Virus record (IMG/VR): IMGVR_UViG_3300042328_000531
Coordinates: 1 to 42,514 of that record
DNA: 42,514 nucleotides
DNA from: a virus
Direction: 5' to 3' (one strand)
The notes under the pieces were generated by a model. The model did not search any database, was not told where the DNA came from, and saw only the letters and a program-made list of their open reading frames with translations. Shown one piece after another: positions 8,345-15,671 of this stretch. A program made the translations under genes and the position numbers. The number at the start of each line of letters is the position of its first letter. Position 1 is the first letter of the stretch.

Positions 8345-9934
8345 TTATTGAGATGATCTACCCTCTCCTTTTGGATTTCTTCCAGATACGGTTGCAGGGC
8401 TATCTGATTGATTGTTTGTTCTTTCTGAGTCTCTTTGTCTATTTGTAGTTTCATTTGCTGTATCCTGTGGTTTTAATTGAAAAGGCTCATCTCCATAAGA
8501 AACCTGTGGCAAACCAAGTTGTTGTCTTGCCTCGTTTGGCAACAAGACTTGGCTTTTTACATATCTTTCAATAATCTGAGATTGAGCAATTTCATCTGTT
8601 AACGTTAACTCATTAAACTTAAACTCAAGAATATCTGTTTTTTCACGAATAATTTTATTTATCATTTTTTCTAACTGTCTTTGTGCTGGCCTAGCAACCT
8701 GTTCTTTAAATGTTCTATCTTGAGCCAAGGCTGCTGCGATTTGTGCTGAATCTGAACCGCCAAGTTTTGAAAGTGGTACTTGATGAGCAACTAGAATATC
8801 ATCACGATTTTGTTTTCTGTATTCTTTAAATGACCCGTCCTGAATTCCATTTTCAATTGGATTCATGCTAAATTCAACCTTATTGTTATCTGTATCGCCA
8901 GGAAGTGGTATATATAATGTTCTATGCGATTGTCCCTTAAGACTAGTCTGTAAAAATCTAAACATTTTATCTTCTGCGTCTGCAGACAGTTTGGCTCCCT
9001 TTAAAGTTACAACATATCTAGGTACAGCCTTATTAGAAAAATAATCAATATTATATTGAGATGCTAACTGATCGCCATGCAATGAAGATATAGCCGAAAT
9101 AATATCAGGAACACCATAAAACGTATTTAATGGAGAGTATTGTTTAAAATGAATAATTTCATTTGGCCTATTGTCGGCAGTTACTGGATTTGCATTCCTT
9201 GCTCCAAAGTTTCTAAAATAAACAACCTTGTTTGCAATAATTTGAACAAATCCATCTCTCATACGACGAACACGCATAGTGGTTGCTGGAATATGTCCAA
9301 CATATCCAATTTCTCCACGCACAGTTCTTCCTATTTCTAAGTATCCATTACCTATTGCTTGCACATCTGTATAAACTTTTTCCATTGTAGAAGTAAAAGA
9401 GTCATCATTATTTAAACTTTCTAGCCAGTCTGTTAATTCTATTTTTGATCGGTCAATTCTTTTACGTGCTCTTTCTGTGGCTCCGCTATCAATAGAGGCT
9501 TCTAGTTTTAACATGGTTCTAGGAGATATTTCAAACTTATATCCCAAACCAACAATGTTTTCTACCTTAGCATCAATTGCAGCATGATTAGCAAAAGAAG
9601 TATCATAATAGTTTGCCAACTCGTAAACATTCCATGGGGGAGTAATGACATCAAATAATCCATAAGCGTTTCTATACAAGGTTCCTGGATTAATTTCTTT
9701 TGATTGTGCTCCGTTAATACCTGAATTAACTGCGAGAGCGCTATCCATGTATGCTGGAGAGGCTTCGACTTTTGACATTCTAGAAGCACGACGTTTAAAG
9801 TTATTGTCTAAACCAGATAAATTTTTTAACTCATCCCATGTCTGATTAAATGGATCACTTTTTTTAAATTGATTGTCTTCCTCTAGTAATTCATCAATTC
9901 TTGCGCCTAATCTATATTCTTTTTCTTCGCTCAT
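8345..9934 (-). CDS. portal protein
   Basis: A 529-residue protein of the siphovirus portal type. It contains a long helical stem region and the familiar segment with YLEIGRTVRGEIGYVGHIPA, then a loop with LHGDQLASQYNIDYFSNKAVPR, and a C-terminal part with RDDILVAHQVPLSKLGG. The C-terminal 50 residues are polar and disordered. The dodecameric portal is the DNA entry channel of the prohead. The XkdF-type protease and capsid follow in the normal order. Its start overlaps the preceding stop (TAATG). No terminase large-subunit gene precedes it, which is unusual. Confidence 0.88.
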   Translation of the reverse strand: MSEEKEYRLGARIDELLEEDNQFKKSDPFNQTWDELKNLSGLDNNFKRRASRMSKVEASPAYMDSALAVNSGINGAQSKEINPGTLYRNAYGLFDVITPPWNVYELANYYDTSFANHAAIDAKVENIVGLGYKFEISPRTMLKLEASIDSGATERARKRIDRSKIELTDWLESLNNDDSFTSTMEKVYTDVQAIGNGYLEIGRTVRGEIGYVGHIPATTMRVRRMRDGFVQIIANKVVYFRNFGARNANPVTADNRPNEIIHFKQYSPLNTFYGVPDIISAISSLHGDQLASQYNIDYFSNKAVPRYVVTLKGAKLSADAEDKMFRFLQTSLKGQSHRTLYIPLPGDTDNNKVEFSMNPIENGIQDGSFKEYRKQNRDDILVAHQVPLSKLGGSDSAQIAAALAQDRTFKEQVARPAQRQLEKMINKIIREKTDILEFKFNELTLTDEIAQSQIIERYVKSQVLLPNEARQQLGLPQVSYGDEPFQLKPQDTANETTNRQRDSERTNNQSDSPATVSGRNPKGEGRSSQ

Positions 9935-10344
9935 TACTCTTCACTTCCCCATTTTTTAACAGTTTGTTGTGCAGCATGTACGGCACCAAGATCATTCATA
10001 TTTGGAATCCATCCCTCTGCCATTCTTTGTTTTTGCTCTGAGTACTCTTCCTCTGAAACTCTATTTAGACCAGGGACAAAAATACATTGTCCATCTCCAG
10101 GATCTCCATAATAAATTGCTGCTTGCTTTAACTCAGATATTTTTGATATGTCATTCTTCATTGCAGGAATGTTTAATACAGACCCAGTTCCATCTGTAAA
10201 CCATTTTCCATTAGCCCTTTTATAGACATAAAGACCCCAGTTATAGTTTTTTTCAATAACCTTTATACGAGATTCGCCAACTTGCCCCTTCATTTTGGGC
10301 AACGACTTGCTATTTTTTTTCTTTTTAGCAGGCTTCATATCCAT
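9934..10344 (-). CDS. unknown protein coupled to portal gene
   Basis: A 136-residue protein starting at 10344 or, more likely, at the ATG at 10338 (7 nt after a TATACT box). The N-terminus is a lysine cluster (KPAKKKKNSKSLPKMK); the body contains Trp/Tyr-rich strands (KNYNWGLYVYKRANGKWF) and ends in a helix. It overlaps the portal start by TAATG. The slot usually holds terminase, but the protein is far too small and lacks its motifs. A small DNA- or portal-associated protein is one possibility. Confidence 0.6.
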   Translation of the reverse strand: MDMKPAKKKKNSKSLPKMKGQVGESRIKVIEKNYNWGLYVYKRANGKWFTDGTGSVLNIPAMKNDISKISELKQAAIYYGDPGDGQCIFVPGLNRVSEEEYSEQKQRMAEGWIPNMNDLGAVHAAQQTVKKWGSEE

Positions 10345-10345
10345 C

Positions 10346-10361
10346 AGTATACCATATTATA
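10346..10361 (-). promoter_or_regulatory. promoter pair of the head operon
   Basis: TATAAT (10361-10356) and TATACT (10351-10346) precede the starts at 10344 and 10338. The second gives a 7-nt leader, matching the leaderless pattern seen elsewhere in this window. Confidence 0.5.
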
Positions 10362-13300
10362 CTGGTATCTGACTTCTTGTTTGCCACGAGGCATCCGTAA
10401 ATATTTTTATAGAGTCTGCTGTAAAATTTAAACTTTCAGAAGTATTGCTATCTACGACAACCTTATTCCTGCCAATATAGGTTTTGTATACTTCAGATGG
10501 GTCTACTCCATATAGTTCTGAAGACTCAGTTACAAGAACACCATTCCAATTGTAAGATGTATACCAATATGACCAAAATAAATTAGAAATGCCATCATTT
10601 TTTACTTTAAGCCATGGTCTATATATTTTACTTTGAATCTCTTGTAATTCTGTAGATTGATAATTTGTAATACTATTAAAAACAAAAGGCCCATTTAAAT
10701 TAATATATCCCAAGAAATTGTCTAGATTTAAACTGTTAGCAAAAGAAACACCAAAGACAGTCCATTCTTTTGTTTCAACTATTGGCTCTCTAACTAGACT
10801 ACCATTAATATAGAATGCCAAGCCATTAACTTCTTGACCAGTAGATTTATTAATTGCAAAAATTTTACCCCTGTCGCCATTTTCGCTAACAGCGGATATA
10901 AAAAATTGAATTATATTGTTTTTATGCTCTAATTCAAAAACTTGAGTTGCCCCATATGTAAACTTATCAAAATCATATCTAAGCCACATCTGTATAGCCG
11001 ATATTTTATAGTCATTAGAATTGCTCCTATTGAGTGGAATTCCAATACCCCTATTAACAAAAGGACTAAAAGATCCTCTGACTTCGATACCGCTTTTTCT
11101 GGTTGAGTATAAATACGGTACACTTTCTTTAAAAATACTTATAGGATTTTTTGCTTTGTAATCAAAATAAATTCCAGTTTTTTTATAGGGATAAATCGGT
11201 AATCCAAATCTAGTTCCTATCTTTTTTGCAGCATTATGATCAAATGCTTGTGAGGCCAATTCTAGTTTTTTAAGTGTAATATTTTTATGCTGTGTCCCCT
11301 GTATATTAAAAACTAAGTGAACAACAATGGCTAAAGTATTAAAATCAATCCCTATTGGAGGATAAACTATTGTATTATCTGCAACTTCAAAAACTGTATT
11401 TTGCCAATTTGTAAAATTAGAAACATTTAAAATTTTATCATTTTTAATTGGCTGTATAGATGAAAAATCTTTAAAGTTTTTATTTGCTCCTGAAGAAATA
11501 TATTGAAAACTAATGTAACTACGTATAGAAGAGTTATCCGTATTATAAAAATAAGTTTTTATAGATTTTTGCTCTATATCTTCATAATCTTGCCATCCAG
11601 AAAACAATGAATTATCCAATTGTGCATATGTTCTTTGAACTGTATGGTCATATGCTAGTTCTAATGCGTCATAATCCCAAGATGCGGTTTGCTCTGTTGA
11701 ATAAACTACGGTTGGAGATGGATAGTCTATGTTAAATTGCAATAAATCTAAATCATAATATTTTTGCCCACTCACATCATCAATGTAAGAAGCAAAATAA
11801 GACAATGGAATATAATCCTCCCAATATCCTGCGGAAGCAATATCTAAATAATAATTGTCATATTTTAATACAGGAATTAATGTATAAGTTGATGTATGAT
11901 TTAAAAAGTTTGCTCCTGCAGTAATAGTGCATAATCCAGAAGTTGAAAAATGACTTGAAATTAAACTAACATTATAATTACTAAAAATATGAAATTTATA
12001 AAATTTACCCTCAAAATTTTCTAGTCCATTTTGATTAGATCCTATATAAACCTTTAAAGAATTTTTATTTCCAAAAAATGCCCCCAAGTTTGAACCAAAG
12101 TAATCTATCATTTTTTCAAGTTCAAACCCTATTGGCAAGTATGTATCTGGAGATATAGATGTAAAAGTTTGTAAAGTTGTTAAACTTTCATTATAATAAA
12201 AATAATATTTTATTGATGTATTTTCTAGTGTTGCTTTAAAATAATTGTTATTATTTATATCATAAATTGTAAATATTGATTGAACGTTTGATATCGCTGT
12301 ATCAAATTTAATAACTGCAGACAACCCATGAATATCTTCGTTAATTGCATAAAAATTATCAAAATATGCATAGGTTTTTTTATTATTCCAGGTAGAGTTA
12401 GGTCTAAAAGTAAAATACTCATAACTCTCATCTTGAATAAATTTATTATCATCTATAAAATTTATTTCTGTTTTGTTGTCTAAAAATAAAGAAGGCAAAG
12501 AGTGTTTTGTAACAGACAGTGTTTTTTCTGTTGTAGAAACGTTGTCTAGTGTTGCCTGACTCCAATTTCCAATATTTGGATATGTATAGTTGGCTGTATA
12601 TTCAGAATATGGATAATCTATATAAATTGACGATGCACCGTATGCAGAATTAATTGTTTCTGGAGATATAACTGCTTGTCCATATACCCATCTTTTTTTG
12701 GCAATAAGATCTGGAACCAAATAAGAATATATTGCAATACAATCTACTTCATAAGGATTTGCATTTTCATAAGAATAAAATCCAAGCCAGTCTAATTCTT
12801 TATCAGATCCATTAAATTCTGAAGGTAAATTTAATAATTCTAAATTAATGTCTAAAGAAATTACCTGTTCTCCGTTTATTATTAAGGATGCATTATTTTG
12901 ATTCATTTTAATTTGAATCAGCATTGGCCTATACCATTCGCCAATATAATGTGATGCAAAATATTTACCTATAACTAAACTAATAAAACCATCCTCGACA
13001 TAAAGTCCATCGGTAGATCCAATTGGACCAAAAATTCTTAGTGGATCAACAGAGTCACAATTAATTCTCATCCACATTTCTACTGTATATTCTTGATATT
13101 TTCCAGTTTCATTTAAAAATCCAAGACCTGGAATAATTAAAGATGGATTATTTAAATTAGGAACTAATTTTGTAATACTATCTGATCCATAAACCATCGG
13201 GACACTTGTATTTTTAGATAATAATTTATTATCTTTAATTAAATAATATCCATTTTTAATGCCAGGAACATAAGGACTTGCTGGGAATGCTCCGTCTATT

Positions 13301-13947
13301 CCAGTCAAAGCAATTTCTGTTGGTAAAGAAGATAATGTTATTCCTAATGATGTTGTATTAAAGTTTTCAGAACATTGAGCAATACTAAAACCATTTGTAA
13401 ATATTTTATAACTATCTGTAGATAATGCTCCACCATTAAATTCTATTTTTAATATTGGCCTAAAAGAAGTGCTTTGATTTGGAAAAGTTGACGTATGTGA
13501 CAAAAATATCCACTTTTGAGAAACATCAGTTGTGTATTTTGTTACTTTTTCAATTGTATCTCCTGAAGAAGTATCATTATATTCAAAACCAATTGATATG
13601 GATTTTAAATATGCACTCTCTGTATACATATAACACCCAGAAGTTAAAGTTGCTAAATCAAAATTTAATTGATCTAAATCTATTAAATCTGGTCCAATAA
13701 ATTTAATTTCTTTTGAAGAGCCTACAAAATTATCAAATTGTATTTGATTTAATATACTATCTACAAATGGTTTGTTAAAGTCTAAAGCACTTGATGTTAC
13801 AGTTGCTTCAGAAAAGTCCCAGTTAACAATATTTCTTTGAGTAGAAGAAATTAATGATAAATAATCAACATTATCATCTAATGCCCAGAGACCTGTTGGA
13901 TGCTCTGCAAAAATTTTTTCAGCATAGAGATTAGATTTAATAGACAT
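10357..13947 (-). CDS. large virion protein with LamG-like segments
   Basis: A 1196-residue beta-rich protein, the largest complete gene of the window. Two regions (about residues 280-370 and 980-1090) have the sequence character of concanavalin A/LamG jelly-rolls: a strand with EMWMR or QMWLR, then GFISLVIGKY or NIIQFFISAVS, then a sugar-site-like ending. Such domains bind glycans and are common in actinophage minor tail proteins. The repetitive Tyr/Ser/Asn-rich middle suggests further jelly-rolls. Likely a receptor-binding or virion surface protein. Its place between the B12 operon and the portal operon is odd. Confidence 0.6.
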   Translation of the reverse strand: MSIKSNLYAEKIFAEHPTGLWALDDNVDYLSLISSTQRNIVNWDFSEATVTSSALDFNKPFVDSILNQIQFDNFVGSSKEIKFIGPDLIDLDQLNFDLATLTSGCYMYTESAYLKSISIGFEYNDTSSGDTIEKVTKYTTDVSQKWIFLSHTSTFPNQSTSFRPILKIEFNGGALSTDSYKIFTNGFSIAQCSENFNTTSLGITLSSLPTEIALTGIDGAFPASPYVPGIKNGYYLIKDNKLLSKNTSVPMVYGSDSITKLVPNLNNPSLIIPGLGFLNETGKYQEYTVEMWMRINCDSVDPLRIFGPIGSTDGLYVEDGFISLVIGKYFASHYIGEWYRPMLIQIKMNQNNASLIINGEQVISLDINLELLNLPSEFNGSDKELDWLGFYSYENANPYEVDCIAIYSYLVPDLIAKKRWVYGQAVISPETINSAYGASSIYIDYPYSEYTANYTYPNIGNWSQATLDNVSTTEKTLSVTKHSLPSLFLDNKTEINFIDDNKFIQDESYEYFTFRPNSTWNNKKTYAYFDNFYAINEDIHGLSAVIKFDTAISNVQSIFTIYDINNNNYFKATLENTSIKYYFYYNESLTTLQTFTSISPDTYLPIGFELEKMIDYFGSNLGAFFGNKNSLKVYIGSNQNGLENFEGKFYKFHIFSNYNVSLISSHFSTSGLCTITAGANFLNHTSTYTLIPVLKYDNYYLDIASAGYWEDYIPLSYFASYIDDVSGQKYYDLDLLQFNIDYPSPTVVYSTEQTASWDYDALELAYDHTVQRTYAQLDNSLFSGWQDYEDIEQKSIKTYFYNTDNSSIRSYISFQYISSGANKNFKDFSSIQPIKNDKILNVSNFTNWQNTVFEVADNTIVYPPIGIDFNTLAIVVHLVFNIQGTQHKNITLKKLELASQAFDHNAAKKIGTRFGLPIYPYKKTGIYFDYKAKNPISIFKESVPYLYSTRKSGIEVRGSFSPFVNRGIGIPLNRSNSNDYKISAIQMWLRYDFDKFTYGATQVFELEHKNNIIQFFISAVSENGDRGKIFAINKSTGQEVNGLAFYINGSLVREPIVETKEWTVFGVSFANSLNLDNFLGYINLNGPFVFNSITNYQSTELQEIQSKIYRPWLKVKNDGISNLFWSYWYTSYNWNGVLVTESSELYGVDPSEVYKTYIGRNKVVVDSNTSESLNFTADSIKIFTDASWQTRSQIPV

Positions 13948-13956
13948 GACTAGTCT

Positions 13957-13962
13957 ATTTTA
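13957..13962 (-). promoter_or_regulatory. possible -10 box of the 1196-residue gene
   Basis: TAAAAT lies 9 nt before ATG 13947 with no ribosome site between them. Weaker than the TATAAT examples but in the same position. Confidence 0.35.
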
Positions 13963-13967
13963 TCATA

Positions 13968-14567
13968 TTAGCGATTTTCCCAGAGTGGATTTCCCCAATA
14001 TATATCGTCATATTTTAAACCTGGATATGGAGATTGACCAACTGGAGCATTCCAAAAATCAGAGATAAACATATTTCCATCTTGTACAGTAGTAATTTCT
14101 CTTGCAAAATCTTTATTTTCTGGGAAAATTATACAGTCTCCAGGAATTAAATTTTTCCCTATTTTATAGTTTTTAAATTTAAAAAGCCCGCCGTCATAAG
14201 AGTCGTTCCATTTGACTATGGATCTAAATACATTATTAGGCCTGTCTACGTTATAACTCATTTGCATCCCATTGCCAGAGGTATATCTAACAATATAACT
14301 TTTTCCGAGTATTGGTGGATCATAAAAAACTTTATTGATTTGACTCACGGCTCTTTGAATTGCTACAGTATACTTTTCAAATATATCTACTATTTCTTTT
14401 GTCATGTCTCCATATGTAGTTATATCAAAATTAATACCATCTTGATTAAATAATGGATCATGAAGTGGAATATGATTGTCCTTGGTATTAAATTTTACAG
14501 AATTTACAAAGTCATCTATTAACTTTAAATCTTCTTTTGTTGCAACGTTAATAATTTGATATGTCAT
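13968..14567 (-). CDS. 2OG-Fe(II) oxygenase-like protein lacking iron ligands
   Basis: The start at 14567 is preferred because its ATG overlaps the stop of the adenosyltransferase gene (ATGA); an upstream ATG at 14582 is possible. The 199-residue product follows the prolyl-hydroxylase-like fold: FRSIVKWNDSYDGGLFKFKN then LIPGDCIIFPENKDF. The H-x-D motif reads N106-V-D108, the distal His is missing in the FPENKDFAREI block, and the 2OG-binding Arg position holds Met. It therefore looks non-catalytic, unlike five related proteins in this window. It may be a structural or binding derivative; a regulatory partner of the B12 operon is conceivable. Confidence 0.55.
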   Translation of the reverse strand: MTYQIINVATKEDLKLIDDFVNSVKFNTKDNHIPLHDPLFNQDGINFDITTYGDMTKEIVDIFEKYTVAIQRAVSQINKVFYDPPILGKSYIVRYTSGNGMQMSYNVDRPNNVFRSIVKWNDSYDGGLFKFKNYKIGKNLIPGDCIIFPENKDFAREITTVQDGNMFISDFWNAPVGQSPYPGLKYDDIYWGNPLWENR

Positions 14568-15058
14568 GTTTTTGGTATCCATAACTTTTCATTTCCCTTG
14601 CTGTGGTATCTTGCCATAACAAATAATAAATCTGAAAGCCTATTTAAATATTTAGGAATATTAATGTTAACTCCTTCTAATTTCCAAACCTGACGCTCTG
14701 CTCTTCTAACAATAGTCCTAGCATTATGCAAAGGTCCTGTAGGCAATATAAAAGAATGAAGCGGTTCTAGATATTTGTTATAATCATCAATAATATTTTC
14801 TAAATAAACAATTCTTTCTTTATGTATCTTTATTGTTGGCGCTCCCGCAAGTTCTGCTCCAAGATCAAACAAATCACTTTGGATTCTATCTATAATGTCA
14901 TTATGATATTCTGTTGCCATTCCAATAGCAGAGTTTGCTTCATCTACTGCGCCAATTGCTTCAATTAAAGTACTACTTTTATCTATTCTTTCATTTGTAG
15001 CAGTAGAAGTTTTTCCATCATCGCCAGTTTTTGTATATATACGAGTTAAGTGAACCAT
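14564..15058 (-). CDS. cob(I)alamin adenosyltransferase, PduO type
   Basis: The start at 15058 overlaps the preceding stop (TAATG); an upstream ATG at 15082 would overlap that gene by 25 nt. The 164-residue product has the family signature TKTGDDGKTS (residues 9-18), the ATP-binding helix, the RTIVRRAERQVWKLE block and NRLSDLLFVMAR near the end. This enzyme class attaches 5'-deoxyadenosine from ATP to cob(I)alamin, making adenosylcobalamin. It sits two genes from a class II ribonucleotide reductase, which uses exactly that cofactor. Length and motifs are complete. Confidence 0.9.
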   Translation of the reverse strand: MVHLTRIYTKTGDDGKTSTATNERIDKSSTLIEAIGAVDEANSAIGMATEYHNDIIDRIQSDLFDLGAELAGAPTIKIHKERIVYLENIIDDYNKYLEPLHSFILPTGPLHNARTIVRRAERQVWKLEGVNINIPKYLNRLSDLLFVMARYHSKGNEKLWIPKT

Positions 15059-15222
15059 TAGTGTCCCGTCAAAGAACGCCAAATATCAACTGTAAATTTA
15101 TTAGCCATATAAAGTGCAGATAAATTTATAATTAATTGAAAAATATACTGTATGGCTTTAGGCTTATGTTTTTGTAGTGGAAACTCTATAACGTTATCTA
15201 ATGTTTTGTATGCTAATTTCAT
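15058..15222 (-). CDS. small single-pass membrane protein
   Basis: A 54-residue frame missed by length filters. Its ATG overlaps the stop of the DUF4430 gene (ATGA) and its stop overlaps the start of the adenosyltransferase (TAATG), so it is coupled on both sides and almost surely translated. Residues 24-45 (IQYIFQLIINLSALYM) form one hydrophobic helix between charged ends. It could anchor a complex that moves cobalamin from the secreted binder to the adenosyltransferase. No family recognised. Confidence 0.75.
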   Translation of the reverse strand: MKLAYKTLDNVIEFPLQKHKPKAIQYIFQLIINLSALYMANKFTVDIWRSLTGH

Positions 15223-15671
15223 GGGAATATAACCTTTCCGTTATTGGCCCAAACTAATCCAATAGAATCTCCTGGATTTAACAACTGCTGATCGACCGCT
15301 AATTGTCCCCAACCCCATTCATTAGTTGGAAAAGGAACTTTTTGTTTTTCTTTAACTATAAGTGCCCAGTATGCATTTTCTGGTGGCATTGTTTCACATG
15401 ATTCCATCATTTGATTTGGAAGCCCATTAACTCTACATACCACACTAAGTCCATACTTTTTAGTTCCTTCTATCTTAAGATTAGCCTTTCTTAAAATATC
15501 TAATGCGGTTGTATCTTTAGACGCTTCTATACATTTTGTTATTTTTGTTTGATTATTTAAGACACTATAATCAATATAAAGATTAACACAATCACTATTT
15601 GATTTAGTTATACTTTGTAAACCAGCAAAAACTAATAAAAAAATTGCTGCTGATATCAATATTCTTTTCAT
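15219..15671 (-). CDS. secreted transcobalamin-like protein (DUF4430)
   Basis: A 150-residue protein with an N-terminal signal/anchor helix (ILISAAIFLLVFAGL, residues 4-18), then one DUF4430-like domain. Supporting segments are TALDILRKAN, a VCRVNGLPN strand, the WALIVKEK strand and the LNPGDSIGLVW ending. DUF4430 is the fold of the C-terminal cobalamin-binding domain of transcobalamin. Its position directly between a B12-dependent reductase and an adenosyltransferase supports a role in capturing cobalamin at the cell surface. Cys28, Cys47, Cys80 and Cys92 could make disulphides outside the membrane. Binding itself is inferred. Confidence 0.72.
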   Translation of the reverse strand: MKRILISAAIFLLVFAGLQSITKSNSDCVNLYIDYSVLNNQTKITKCIEASKDTTALDILRKANLKIEGTKKYGLSVVCRVNGLPNQMMESCETMPPENAYWALIVKEKQKVPFPTNEWGWGQLAVDQQLLNPGDSIGLVWANNGKVIFP

